DNA from: Youngiibacter fragilis 232.1
GTDB lineage: Bacteria; Bacillota; Clostridia; Clostridiales; Clostridiaceae
Length of the DNA stretch: 64,000 nt
NCBI RefSeq assembly: GCF_000495435.3
Contig: NZ_AXUN02000172.1
Coordinates: 1-64,000, forward strand
Direction of reading: 5' to 3'
The position numbers and the translations under genes are program-made. Shown here in pieces: positions 16,995 through 25,645 of the stretch. Numbering within the stretch: position 1 is the first letter of the stretch; every line of letters begins with the position of its first letter. The notes under the pieces are model-generated. The model worked only from the letters and a program-made list of their open reading frames with translations, did no database searches and was not told the origin of the DNA.

Positions 16995-17624
16995 TTATAG
17001 GCCTCTTGCTTCCTTTACCTTTGCAACGAAAGCCTTTGCTGCTGCTGTCATCTCTTCGCTGGTTCCCTTTGTAAGGTTTCCGCCGACCCCTACGGACATG
17101 CAACCATTCTTTATCCACAATCCGACATTGTCGAGGTCAACGCCTCCTGTAGGCATAAGTACTGCCTGAGGAAGGGGTCCCTTGATGGCTGATATGAATG
17201 AAGGCCCGAAAGCGCTTCCAGGGAAGACCTTTATTACGTCTGTTCCTGCTTCCATTGCCTTCACCATTTCGGTAAGGGTCATGCAGCCGGCCATGTATGG
17301 TATCTGATACCTGTTGCAGAGCTTTGCTGTCTCTGAGTCGAAGCTTGGTCCAACTACGAATTTAGCGCCGGCGAGTATTGCGATCCTTGCCGTCTCACTG
17401 TCAAGTACGGTACCGGCACCTACTATCAGCTTGTCACCGAATTCCTCGGTAAGCAGTTCGATGACTCTGGTTGCGCCTGGAACGGTATAGGTTATCTCTA
17501 TCCCTGTTACTCCGCCTTCCATGCATGCAAGAGCGATCTTCTTTGCCTCACCGGCATTCTTTGCCCTTACGACTGCGATTACTCCGGTAGCCTCAAGCTT
17601 TGACAGAACTTCATATTTCCTCAT
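16995..17624 (-). CDS. eda: KDPG / 4-hydroxy-2-oxoglutarate aldolase
   Basis: This is a class I aldolase of 209 residues that cleaves 2-keto-3-deoxy-6-phosphogluconate to pyruvate and glyceraldehyde-3-phosphate (or hydroxyoxoglutarate to pyruvate and glyoxylate). The Schiff-base lysine is Lys132 in DVIKVFPGSAFG, and Glu43 in GIEITYTVP is the catalytic acid. GAGTVLD is also present. The start at 17624 is set by AAGGAGG (complement of 17630-17637 region); the longer frame adds residues not in the family. It is divergent from the hydroxyacid dehydrogenase/Gnd/PTS genes, with which it probably forms a sugar-acid pathway. No dehydratase (edd or kdgK) is in the window. Confidence 0.92.
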   Translation of the reverse strand: MRKYEVLSKLEATGVIAVVRAKNAGEAKKIALACMEGGVTGIEITYTVPGATRVIELLTEEFGDKLIVGAGTVLDSETARIAILAGAKFVVGPSFDSETAKLCNRYQIPYMAGCMTLTEMVKAMEAGTDVIKVFPGSAFGPSFISAIKGPLPQAVLMPTGGVDLDNVGLWIKNGCMSVGVGGNLTKGTSEEMTAAAKAFVAKVKEARGL

Positions 17625-17739
17625 TTGCTTCCTCCTTGTGCTGAGCACAGCTTGTTAAGAATCTGACAAGTTTTCATTCCATCCCTATTATATAACATCA
17701 GCAATCAAATTCAATGGATTTTCATGAAAATAAAAGGTA

Positions 17740-17795
17740 TTTCTTTTTATTATTGAAAAATAAAAAGAAAATATTTTTCAATGTAAACGATTTAT
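17740..17795. promoter_or_regulatory. Divergent control region: 12-bp inverted repeat and near-cre site
   Basis: A perfect inverted repeat TTTCTTTTTATT (17740-17751) and its complement (17759-17770) with a 7-nt centre lies midway between eda and the divergent dehydrogenase. TGTAAACGATTTAT (17782-17795) resembles a catabolite-responsive element with mismatches at its end. A possible -10 (TACAAT, 17833-17838) for the + strand gene follows. Confidence 0.45.
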
Positions 17796-17881
17796 CAATA
17801 AGCGTGGTATGGAATTACCGTTTTCATTGATGTACAATATTCTTGAATATTGAAGAAAAGGTAAACAAAAGGAGAAAAGCA

Positions 17882-18871
17882 ATGAGCGTAAAGATAGCGG
17901 TCGTAAATTCCAGCAGCTTCGGAAAGGTGTTCCCGGAGCATATGGACAGGCTTAGGGCATTGGGACAGGTTGACAGGTTCGATGTGCCGAAGGACATGGG
18001 CGGCAAGGAGCTTGCAGGCAAGCTCATGGGATATTCGTGCATCATCGCCAGCGTTACAGCCCTTTACAACAGGGAGTTCTTCGCACATAAGGATGAGACC
18101 CTCATAATAACGAGGCATGGTATAGGCTACAACAACATCGATGTTCCTGCAGCGACTGAAAAGGGCTGCTTCATAACGAAGGTTGAAGCGCTGGTCGAGA
18201 GAGAGGCTGTAGCTGAGAATGCCATTGCGCTGCTCATGGCTGCCATCAGGCAGGTAGTGCCGGCTTCCCTCAAGGCGAGGGAAGGCAAATGGGCTGAAAG
18301 AGCGAAGTTCATGGGAATAGAGATCAAAGACAAGACAGCGGCTGTCGTTGGCTTCGGCAACATAGGCTCAAGGGTAGGAGAGATCCTGAAGAACGGATTC
18401 AACGCGAACCTCATCGCGTACGACCCTTACCTTACTCCTGAAGAGATCAGGGCAAGAGGGGCAGAGCCAGCTACCCTTGATGAAGTGCTTGAGAAGGCAG
18501 ACATAATATCCTTCAATGCATTCGTTGATGACAAGAGCTACCATCTTATAAAGGATGCTGAGTTCGCGAAGATGAAGAAGGGTGTGTTCATAGTAAACAC
18601 AGCAAGAGGCGAGCTGATCGACCAGGACAGCCTCATGAGAGCATTGGATGCAGGGATCGTAGCCGGAATCGGAATGGATGTTGTTGAAGGCGAGCCGATA
18701 GATGAAAACCATCCTCTCCTCAAATACGGCAACGTGGTCATTACCCCCCACACATCCGCATATACATACGAGTGTCTGTATGGAATGGGTGAGAAGGTCG
18801 TCGGGGACGTTGAGAAGGTATTGAGGGGTGAGAACCCTGACACTGTGATCAACAGGGAACTGCTCAAGTAA
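17882..18871 (+). CDS. D-isomer-specific 2-hydroxyacid dehydrogenase (possible 2-ketogluconate-6-phosphate reductase)
   Basis: This is an NAD(P)-dependent dehydrogenase of 329 residues that interconverts a 2-hydroxyacid and a 2-ketoacid. The nucleotide-binding motif GFGNIG is at 157-162, ARGELI carries the substrate Arg, and TPHTSAYTYE holds the catalytic His. The ATG at 17882 follows AAAGGAG; an upstream in-frame start at 17843 lacks a ribosome site. It lies directly before 6-phosphogluconate dehydrogenase and opposite KDPG aldolase, which suggests a phosphorylated sugar-acid substrate such as 2-keto-6-phosphogluconate, as for KguD. That assignment is inferred from context. Confidence 0.85.
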   Translation: MSVKIAVVNSSSFGKVFPEHMDRLRALGQVDRFDVPKDMGGKELAGKLMGYSCIIASVTALYNREFFAHKDETLIITRHGIGYNNIDVPAATEKGCFITKVEALVEREAVAENAIALLMAAIRQVVPASLKAREGKWAERAKFMGIEIKDKTAAVVGFGNIGSRVGEILKNGFNANLIAYDPYLTPEEIRARGAEPATLDEVLEKADIISFNAFVDDKSYHLIKDAEFAKMKKGVFIVNTARGELIDQDSLMRALDAGIVAGIGMDVVEGEPIDENHPLLKYGNVVITPHTSAYTYECLYGMGEKVVGDVEKVLRGENPDTVINRELLK

Positions 18872-18888
18872 GCGCTTAGGAGGTAACC

Positions 18889-20289
18889 ATGAAAGATATA
18901 GGTATCCTTGGACTTGGAGTAATGGGCAGAAACCTTGCGCTGAACATCGCGCACAGGGGATTCGGAGTATCCGTATACAACTACACTCCGAATGAAACAG
19001 AGGAGTTTGTAGCAAAGCATATGCAGGGTGAAGACATATCGGCGTTCTATGATGTCGAGTCGTTTGTCAGGTCACTCAAGTCACCAAGGAAGATATTCCT
19101 GATGATAATGGCAGGAAAGCCTGTGGACAACATGATCGAGGTGCTTATCCCGCTGCTTGACAGGGGAGACCTCATAATTGACGGAGGAAACACCTACTAC
19201 TTCGACACAGACAGGAGGATGAGGTATCTCGAAGACAAGGGACTCCTTTACCTTGGAGTGGGAGTGTCCGGGGGAGAGTCGGGAGCTCTCAATGGTCCTT
19301 CGCTGATGCCTGGAGGTTCAAGGGAAGCTTATGCCCTAGTCGAAGATATACTTACTGCAATGTCAGCCAGGACTGAAGCGGGACCTTGCTGCACCTACGT
19401 CGGGAACGGTTCAGCCGGACATTTCGTTAAGATGCTCCATAACGGCATCGAGTACGGAATGATGCAGTCTATGTCAGAAGTGTACGACATTATGAGGAAT
19501 GTACTGAAGCTGTCGGCTGATGAAATAGGGGATGTGTTCGAAAAATGGAACGAGGGGGACCTCAATTCCTACCTGATGGAGATCTCGTACAGGATAATGA
19601 GGAAGAAGGATGATGAGACCGGAAAACCTCTTGTTGATCTCATCCTGGACAAGGCAGGGCAGAAGGGAACTGGAAAATGGACTGCCGAAGCGTCACTTGA
19701 CCTTGGGGTTCCTGCACCATCGCTTTACGTGGCGGTATACGGAAGAGTCATGTCTTTCTTCAAGGATGAGAGGCAGCGCCTGTCGGAGCTTGTTAAAAAG
19801 GAACCATCCGATTCTGTCATATCCAGGGATGCTTTGATAAGTGACCTTGAGAATTCCTTGCTTTTCTCCAATTTCGTTATGTATTCCCAGGGAATATGGC
19901 TTATGAACGAGGCTTCAAGGGTTTATGGCTTTGAAATTGATACAGCAGAGGTACTGAAGATATGGAAGGGCGGATGCATCATCCGAGCCAGGATGCTTGA
20001 CCTGCTGATCGACATTGTCAGGGAAGACAGGGACAACTTCAATCTTCTCGGAAGTGAAAAGGCGCTGTCATTCTTAAGGGACAGGCTCCCTTCAATGAGA
20101 AGGGTAACCATGGCTGCAAGGGACCATTATGTACCAACCCTTGTGCACAACACCGCTCTCGACTATATTTTCAGCATGATCGAAGCGGACCTGCCGGCAA
20201 ACCTCACTCAGGCACAGAGAGACTTCTTTGGGGCTCATACATATTCGAGGATCGACAAGGAAGGGATATTCCATACAAAGTGGGAGTGA
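18889..20289 (+). CDS. gnd: 6-phosphogluconate dehydrogenase (decarboxylating)
   Basis: This enzyme oxidises 6-phosphogluconate to ribulose-5-phosphate and CO2 with reduction of NAD(P)+. The N-terminal nucleotide motif is GLGVMGRNLALNIA (8-21), GVSGGESGALNGPSLMPGG is the 6PGDH signature, and KMLHNGIEYGMMQ contains the catalytic Lys. At 466 residues it is the usual long form. The second residue after beta-2 is N-Y-T rather than N-R-S/T, which may shift cofactor choice, but this is not decisive. GGAGGTAACC precedes the ATG, and the dehydrogenase gene ends 17 bases upstream. Confidence 0.95.
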   Translation: MKDIGILGLGVMGRNLALNIAHRGFGVSVYNYTPNETEEFVAKHMQGEDISAFYDVESFVRSLKSPRKIFLMIMAGKPVDNMIEVLIPLLDRGDLIIDGGNTYYFDTDRRMRYLEDKGLLYLGVGVSGGESGALNGPSLMPGGSREAYALVEDILTAMSARTEAGPCCTYVGNGSAGHFVKMLHNGIEYGMMQSMSEVYDIMRNVLKLSADEIGDVFEKWNEGDLNSYLMEISYRIMRKKDDETGKPLVDLILDKAGQKGTGKWTAEASLDLGVPAPSLYVAVYGRVMSFFKDERQRLSELVKKEPSDSVISRDALISDLENSLLFSNFVMYSQGIWLMNEASRVYGFEIDTAEVLKIWKGGCIIRARMLDLLIDIVREDRDNFNLLGSEKALSFLRDRLPSMRRVTMAARDHYVPTLVHNTALDYIFSMIEADLPANLTQAQRDFFGAHTYSRIDKEGIFHTKWE

Positions 20290-20903
20290 TATGCAGTCCG
20301 TTATTCGACAGATGATTTTAACCTGATTAAAATAATTGAGAGATGTTGAATGATTTATGGAAATAATTCCCGAATAGTAAAAATAGAACGGAAAATTACT
20401 CCAGATATGAAAAGTTTGCCAAATTTTGTTAATCAGAATTGCGGGAGGTTGAAAAAAACGTTGAACTGCAACGGTTATAAGGCTATACGTACAACTCCTC
20501 GAAGTATTGACAAACAGGCGAAATCATTTTAAAATAGGTAACGACTGAAGTCGATGTCATACCATGTTGCCCCAGGTTATACAATAATTCACAAGGTTAT
20601 TCCAGGACGGCTGATCACAGGCATGTTGAAATCGTTGTTAAATATTATTCAAATACTGGAAGGCTTTTTCATTAAAGCTATCAGGAAAGAGTGTAAAATT
20701 TCTTGTGTATTCCAGACTTTGGATGAACGACAACAGGATTCATAATGATGATATTAGCATTTGAGGCGATACACATGTTGGACCGTCGGATAACAAATGG
20801 ACGTTTACGTTCCATTGTGAAGGAAATTGTCTCCAAAGGTATCAGGGTTAGGCACTTGGCAATCAGAGTTTCTAGATAAATAATTAAAGGGGGAAAAAGA
20901 AGA
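20290..20903 (+). other. 614-bp gene-free leader before PTS operon
   Basis: No convincing gene is present; two open frames of about 60 codons (20350-20532 and 20554-20745) lack family features and are not called. The segment holds a strong promoter at 20507-20535 and a hairpin-forming stretch at 20793-20818. The transcript leader of the PTS operon would be about 360 nt. Confidence 0.6.
20507..20535 (+). promoter_or_regulatory. Promoter of PTS operon
   Basis: TTGACA (20507-20512), a 17-bp spacer and TAAAAT (20530-20535) form a near-consensus vegetative promoter about 370 bp before the first PTS gene. Confidence 0.65.
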
Positions 20904-21671
20904 ATGGCACAAAGTCTAACCGCTGGACAAGCACTGATCATTTCTTTGTGGGTTGCCCTGGTCGAATCCAGAGCACTCGGGTATGCAACGCTCAACCTCA
21001 GATTCTCGCCTATGATGACAGGTCTCATCGTCGGTATAGTAATGGGAGATGTTGCTACAGCAATGGCCATCACCGCTTCAATACAGCTCATATACATGGG
21101 CATGATCGCACCAGGAGGAGCAATGCCTGCTGAACCTGCAGTCGCTACTGCAATTGCAGTCCCTGTAGCAATCATGTCAAACCTTCAGCCGACTGAAGCG
21201 ATCGCAATAGCGGTTCCTGTAGGTCTTCTGGGAAGCTACCTGTATTCATTCAGGTTCTTCATAAACACATTCATAATAAGGCTTACTGACAAATATGCAG
21301 AGGCTACGAACGACAAGGGACTTTTTGCATCAATAATACTTCTGCCAACTCTTGTAAGCTTCCTGCTCTTCGTACCAGCACTGTTTGTTGCTCTTTACTA
21401 TGGAGCACCGGTAATAGCTTCCTTCACCGAGACCCTCTCAGGCGGAAAGGTATTCCACATACTGAACGTTGTAGGCGGCGGACTTGCTGCACTCGGTATA
21501 GCGCTTATCATCAAGGTAATCGGAAAGAAAGAATATCTTGTATTCTTCCTTCTTGCCTACTTCATGACAGTAATGCTCAAGTCTCTCGGAATCAATACAG
21601 TTACCTACGCAATTGTAGGAGCGATAGTAGCAGTAATATACGCACAGCTTGCACACAAAGCTGAAGCTTAA
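20904..21671 (+). CDS. PTS system mannose/fructose/sorbose-family IIC component
   Basis: This is the membrane permease subunit of a mannose-type phosphotransferase system, 255 residues with about seven hydrophobic segments. The family core is readable as VALVESRALGYATLNLRFSP near the start and SIQLIYMGMIAPGGAMPAEP in the middle. It works with IID to move the sugar while IIA and IIB phosphorylate it. AAAGGGGGAAAAAG precedes the ATG. IID starts 17 bases downstream. The gene order IIC-IID-IIA-IIB differs from the common manXYZ order. Confidence 0.93.
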   Translation: MAQSLTAGQALIISLWVALVESRALGYATLNLRFSPMMTGLIVGIVMGDVATAMAITASIQLIYMGMIAPGGAMPAEPAVATAIAVPVAIMSNLQPTEAIAIAVPVGLLGSYLYSFRFFINTFIIRLTDKYAEATNDKGLFASIILLPTLVSFLLFVPALFVALYYGAPVIASFTETLSGGKVFHILNVVGGGLAALGIALIIKVIGKKEYLVFFLLAYFMTVMLKSLGINTVTYAIVGAIVAVIYAQLAHKAEA

Positions 21672-21688
21672 CAAGGAGGTAGGAATAA

Positions 21689-22555
21689 ATGAGTGAGAAT
21701 GCAATCAAGAATACAAGCAATGCTCCTGAGTCACTGACCACTGCCGACCTTGGAAAGGCATGGTTCAGATGGTGGTATGCAAATGAAATACCGCACAGCT
21801 ATGACAGAATGATAGCTCCTTCGCTTCTATGGGCACTTACACCATCCCTGAAGAAGCTCTACAAGGACAAGGAACAGCTTAGCGAAGCATACATGAGACA
21901 TACTCAGTTCTATAATACCCAGGCGGTCTGGGGAGGCGGAACTATACTCGGAATCACATTGTCCCTTGAGGAGGCAAGAGCTAAGGCGCTTGCAGAAGGA
22001 GACGAGGAGAACGCGGTCAGCGAGGAAGTTATTGACAATACGAAGATCGGTCTTATGGGGCCTCTTGCCGGAATAGGCGATGCGATAGACTCAGGTACTG
22101 TCCAGTACATACTTATCGCTATAGCGCTTCCATGGGCACAGGAAGGAAGCGCGATGGGAGCATTGTTCCCATGGATAGGCTTCGTAGCCCTCACATACAT
22201 CTACGGTTTCTATTTCACAAAGCTTGGACACAGCCTTGGCCGTGCAGCGGCTTCTGAGATAGTTGGTGGAAAATCCATAAGGAAGATCCTTGACACACTG
22301 TCAATACTTGGTCTGTTCATGATGGGAGTTCTTGCAGCCTCATATGTCAAGGTTACAACAGGCTTCAAGTGGACGATTTCCGGTAAGGAGTTCATCCTCC
22401 AGGAGATCCTCGATAAAATACTTCCAGGTCTGCTTCCGCTCTTAACCGTTCTTGGAGTATACATGTACTTCACAAAGAAGGGACTCAAGGTTACACAGGC
22501 TCTGGTTGGTCTGTCGGTAATACTTGGTGTGCTTGCAGCCATAGGACTTCTGTAA
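21689..22555 (+). CDS. PTS system mannose/fructose/sorbose-family IID component
   Basis: This is the second membrane subunit, 288 residues. The N-terminal part (MRHTQFYNTQAVWGGGTILGITLSLEE) and the segment GLMGPLAGIGDAIDSGTVQYI are the IID family signatures, followed by several membrane helices at the C-terminal end. AAGGAGGTAGG precedes the ATG. A 177-nt structured gap separates it from the IIA gene. Confidence 0.93.
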   Translation: MSENAIKNTSNAPESLTTADLGKAWFRWWYANEIPHSYDRMIAPSLLWALTPSLKKLYKDKEQLSEAYMRHTQFYNTQAVWGGGTILGITLSLEEARAKALAEGDEENAVSEEVIDNTKIGLMGPLAGIGDAIDSGTVQYILIAIALPWAQEGSAMGALFPWIGFVALTYIYGFYFTKLGHSLGRAAASEIVGGKSIRKILDTLSILGLFMMGVLAASYVKVTTGFKWTISGKEFILQEILDKILPGLLPLLTVLGVYMYFTKKGLKVTQALVGLSVILGVLAAIGLL

Positions 22556-22608
22556 TAAAATTAAGTTGCCGGATGGAATTTTCTCCGGTACTCTGAAATG
22601 ACATGACT

Positions 22609-22662
22609 GTCTCTCATCTTTGGTTTGACTTAAGACAATGGATTGGACCAAAGGTGGGAGAC
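22609..22662 (+). other. Intercistronic hairpin between IID and IIA
   Basis: Sixteen-base arms 22609-22624 and 22647-22662 pair with two G-U wobbles around a 22-nt loop. A smaller 5-bp hairpin (22569-22588) precedes it. No T tract follows, so this is more likely an RNA-processing or stability element than a terminator. Confidence 0.5.
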
Positions 22663-22732
22663 TTCAATTTAGACCATACATAAGTGTTCCTGAACCAAAT
22701 GCCTTCGGGCGCAATAACTTAAGAGGTGAAAA

Positions 22733-23125
22733 ATGAGCAACAGAGCATTATTGGTTATAACTCACGGCAATTTCGGTATAGAACTTGTAAAGAGTGTCGA
22801 GATGATCATGGGAGAACAGGAGGATGTCAGCGCACTGGGACTCAATCCTGGAGAAAGCGTGGAGGACCTGAGGGAATCTGCTGACAGGATCGTGGAAGCA
22901 AACAAGGAAGCCGGTAAAGAAACCATAATCCTTGTTGACATACTGGGTGGAAGCCCTTCGAACGTTGCCCTGTATCTCTTGAAGAAACACGGCATCAAGC
23001 TCGTTACCGGAGTTAACATGTACATGCTTATCGAGATGTTCTCACAGAAGGACTCTGTTGAATCAGCAGATGAACTTTGTGATATAATGATAGAGACAGC
23101 TACTGAGAACATCAAGAAATTCTAG
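22733..23125 (+). CDS. PTS system mannose-family IIA component
   Basis: This is a cytoplasmic phosphocarrier of 130 residues. It accepts phosphate from HPr on His11 (VITHGNFG) and passes it to IIB. The DILGGSPSN motif near residues 72-80 is the second family hallmark. It is a free-standing IIA, not fused to IIB as in E. coli ManX. TTAAGAGGTG precedes the ATG. Confidence 0.92.
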   Translation: MSNRALLVITHGNFGIELVKSVEMIMGEQEDVSALGLNPGESVEDLRESADRIVEANKEAGKETIILVDILGGSPSNVALYLLKKHGIKLVTGVNMYMLIEMFSQKDSVESADELCDIMIETATENIKKF

Positions 23126-23177
23126 CTTTGAAACCAATTGAATTGACATACAAATATTTGAAAGGGAAGTGATCTCA

Positions 23178-23666
23178 ATGGGAGAAATCGTACTTGTAAG
23201 AGTAGACGACAGGCTCATCCACGGTCAGGTAATGACAAAGTGGTCAAGAGGAATGAACACGAATGCGCTTTTCGTAGTTGACAATGCAACAGCAAAAGAT
23301 CCGTTCATGAAGGACATCTATACAATGTCATCTTCAAGCTCAGGAATGACAATAAAGGTATTTTCTGAGGATGAGGTATTGGATTACTGGACTAAGACAA
23401 ACTTTGAGAAATTCAATGCGATACTGCTCTTCAAGACAATAGCGGCAGTTGATTCCGTTATTGAGAAGGGGCTTCCTGTCAAGAGGTTAAACCTTGGCGG
23501 AATTGCAAAGAAGGCGGATTCAAAATTCGTCATCCCGACAGTGGCTGTAAAGCCTGCTGATGTGGAACTTCTCAAGAAGCTCGATGAAAAGGGAGTGGAC
23601 ATATTCTTCCAGACCGTACCGGATACGAAGTCCGTTACATTCAAGGATGCTTTAAAGTCCCTGTAA
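23178..23666 (+). CDS. PTS system mannose/fructose/sorbose-family IIB component
   Basis: This is a cytoplasmic phosphocarrier of 162 residues that phosphorylates the incoming sugar. The phospho-site is His15 in VDDRLIHGQV, and the rest follows the family (NLGGIAKK in the central part). The ATG at 23178 is used with AAAGGGAAG upstream; an in-frame GTG at 23169 overlaps that site. A terminator follows, so downstream genes may be expressed at a lower level. Confidence 0.92.
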   Translation: MGEIVLVRVDDRLIHGQVMTKWSRGMNTNALFVVDNATAKDPFMKDIYTMSSSSSGMTIKVFSEDEVLDYWTKTNFEKFNAILLFKTIAAVDSVIEKGLPVKRLNLGGIAKKADSKFVIPTVAVKPADVELLKKLDEKGVDIFFQTVPDTKSVTFKDALKSL

Positions 23667-23683
23667 AATCAAATGGTTGTTCA

Positions 23684-23712
23684 TAGGGAGACGAATGTCT
23701 CCCTAGTTTTTT
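23684..23712 (+). terminator. Intrinsic terminator after PTS IIB
   Basis: A perfect 9-bp stem TAGGGAGAC (23684-23692) with 23697-23705 and a GAAT loop is followed by GTTTTTTA. This is a canonical terminator located inside the gene cluster. Confidence 0.85.
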
Positions 23713-23761
23713 ACGCAAAAATATGGTTACGCATGGATACAAAAGAAGGAGAAGGTGCGAA

Positions 23762-24715
23762 ATGAGTAAGAAGGTTCTGGTTACACCAAGGTCGTTCGGA
23801 AAGACAAGCAGGGTACCTTTTGAGATGCTTGAAAAGCTTGGCTATGAGGTATTAGTCAACAAGACAGGTAAGCAGCTGAGTGAGGACGAGCTGGCAGAGG
23901 CAGTCAAGGATATCGACGGTCTTATCGTCGGGCTTGATCCGGTCACTGAGAAGGTGCTTAGTGCGGGTAAGAATCTCAAGGTGGTCTCCAAGTACGGCGT
24001 GGGAACAGACAATATCGACAAGGCTTCTGCCAGGGAGCTTGGGATAGCAGTCACATACACTCCTGGTGCAAACAACGAATCCGTTGCGGACTTCGCTTTT
24101 TCACTTATGCTGGGAGCTGCCAGAAGCGTCGGGAAGCTGGATGCGGTAGTAAGGAGCGGCAGATGGGAAAAGATCATAGGAACTGAAGTCTATGGCAAAA
24201 CCATAGGTATCATAGGTACCGGAGCCATAGGCAAGGGTATGGCGAAGAGGGCTACAGGCTTTGACATGAATGTTCTTGCCTTCGACATTTATCCGGACCA
24301 GGCATTTGCTGACAAAATCGGGATGAAGTATGTGGACAAGGAGACACTTCTTAAGGAGGCTGACTTCATATCCCTGCATGTTCCGCTCACAAAGGAGATG
24401 CATCACTTCATAGGCAGGGAAGAGTTTGCACTCATGAAGAAGACAGCATTCATCATAAACACGTCAAGAGGCGGGATAGTCAATGAATCGGAGCTCTACG
24501 ACGCTCTGAAGGACAAGGTGATCGCAGGAGCTGCACTGGATGTGTTCGAGGTTGAGCCGCCGGTCGGAAACAGGCTTCTGGAGCTTGATAACATTCTCCT
24601 CGCTCCTCATTGCGGAGCGTCTACCACGGATGCAACAGACAGGATGGGAGTCATGGCGGTTGAAGGGCTTGCAAGCATACTTGAAGGACAGGAGCCCAAG
24701 TACCTTGCAAGATAA
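23762..24715 (+). CDS. Phosphoglycerate-dehydrogenase-like 2-hydroxyacid dehydrogenase
   Basis: This is an NAD-dependent D-2-hydroxyacid dehydrogenase of 317 residues. GTGAIG (152-157) is the cofactor motif, NTSRGGIV contains the substrate Arg, and APHCGAST near the end holds the catalytic His. It lacks the C-terminal ACT domain of long SerA. The ATG at 23762 follows GAAGGAGAAGG; the in-frame start at 23723 is upstream of that site. It is the second such dehydrogenase in the cluster and is not a close copy of the first, so each probably acts on a different acid. It lies after the IIB terminator, with the HAD phosphatase gene 21 bases downstream. Confidence 0.85.
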   Translation: MSKKVLVTPRSFGKTSRVPFEMLEKLGYEVLVNKTGKQLSEDELAEAVKDIDGLIVGLDPVTEKVLSAGKNLKVVSKYGVGTDNIDKASARELGIAVTYTPGANNESVADFAFSLMLGAARSVGKLDAVVRSGRWEKIIGTEVYGKTIGIIGTGAIGKGMAKRATGFDMNVLAFDIYPDQAFADKIGMKYVDKETLLKEADFISLHVPLTKEMHHFIGREEFALMKKTAFIINTSRGGIVNESELYDALKDKVIAGAALDVFEVEPPVGNRLLELDNILLAPHCGASTTDATDRMGVMAVEGLASILEGQEPKYLAR

Positions 24716-24736
24716 TCAGAAAGTCAGGAGGAACAT

Positions 24737-25540
24737 ATGGTACTAGACAGGGAAGCGCTGGATAGGGTAAGGCTTGTCGCTCTGGATATTGACGGAACAC
24801 TCATAGGTGATGACCATGAGGTTTCGGAAAGGACAGTATCTGCGATAAAGGACCTTATAAACAGAGGCAGGCATGTGGCTCTGGTCTCGGGAAGGACATG
24901 GAAGGCCGCTGACCATATCAGACAAAAGCTTGGGGTAGAGATCCCGGTAGTCTGCTACAATGGCGCAAAGGTAGTGATACCTTCAGTCGACCATGATTTC
25001 ACGACTAAGATCCCGATCGCTGAAGCAAGGAAGATAATGGCCTATGGGGAAGAGAGAGGGCTGTATACCAAGGTATATGTAGATGATGTCCTGCATATCA
25101 AGGAGCCTGATGAGAAGTCCCTTGAGTTCTGCAAGAACTCCCATATCGACTATAAGGTTGTTGGCAAGCTCAGTGAAAATGTGAATGAGGATGTCAACAT
25201 GATCGTAGTCTATTACAAGGAAGACCACTACGGGGTCCTGGATGAGAAGCTCAGTGAAATCGATGTGACAGTGACAACGTCGATCTCCAATTCCATTGAC
25301 GTAATCCCGAAGGGGATTTCCAAGGAACGGGGTCTCAGGCTTGTCGCAAGCCACTTTGGAATAGAAAGCGGCGAGATACTAGCAATGGGCAACAGCCTGA
25401 ATGATATCGAGATGCTCAGGTATGCGGGTATTGGAATTGCCATGAAGAACGGGGACGTAAGCCTCCTGTCCAAATGGAGCAATGTTACGGAGTACACTAA
25501 CAACGAAGACGGCGTATATCATGTGCTGAAGCTTCTATGA
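24737..25540 (+). CDS. Cof-type HAD-superfamily phosphatase
   Basis: This is a soluble HAD IIB phosphatase of 267 residues, with nucleophile Asp17 in ALDIDGTL, SGRTW as motif II and GNSLNDIEML with the late acidic residues. It is shorter than and clearly distinct from the HAD protein at 4802. Its position at the end of the PTS/sugar-acid block suggests it removes phosphate from an intermediate or from a toxic sugar phosphate; this is inference. AGGAGGAACAT precedes the ATG, and a strong terminator follows. Confidence 0.87.
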   Translation: MVLDREALDRVRLVALDIDGTLIGDDHEVSERTVSAIKDLINRGRHVALVSGRTWKAADHIRQKLGVEIPVVCYNGAKVVIPSVDHDFTTKIPIAEARKIMAYGEERGLYTKVYVDDVLHIKEPDEKSLEFCKNSHIDYKVVGKLSENVNEDVNMIVVYYKEDHYGVLDEKLSEIDVTVTTSISNSIDVIPKGISKERGLRLVASHFGIESGEILAMGNSLNDIEMLRYAGIGIAMKNGDVSLLSKWSNVTEYTNNEDGVYHVLKLL

Positions 25541-25542
25541 CG

Positions 25543-25577
25543 AGGAGCAGGGGAACCCCTGCTCCTTTATGCTTTTT
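25543..25577 (+). terminator. Terminator after HAD phosphatase
   Basis: An 11-bp perfect stem AGGAGCAGGGG (25543-25553) with 25556-25566 is followed by TTATGCTTTTTA. The inner pairs probably open to form a four-base loop. Confidence 0.75.
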
Positions 25578-25645
25578 ATGCCATTAGGATGACATTTGGT
25601 ATATAATCGAGTTGTTTGGAATATTTATGGTGCAGGCGGTGTGTA

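Noticed and set aside
20350-20745. Two small open frames of about 60 codons before the PTS operon
   Set aside because: No clear ribosome site or recognisable composition; more likely untranslated leader.
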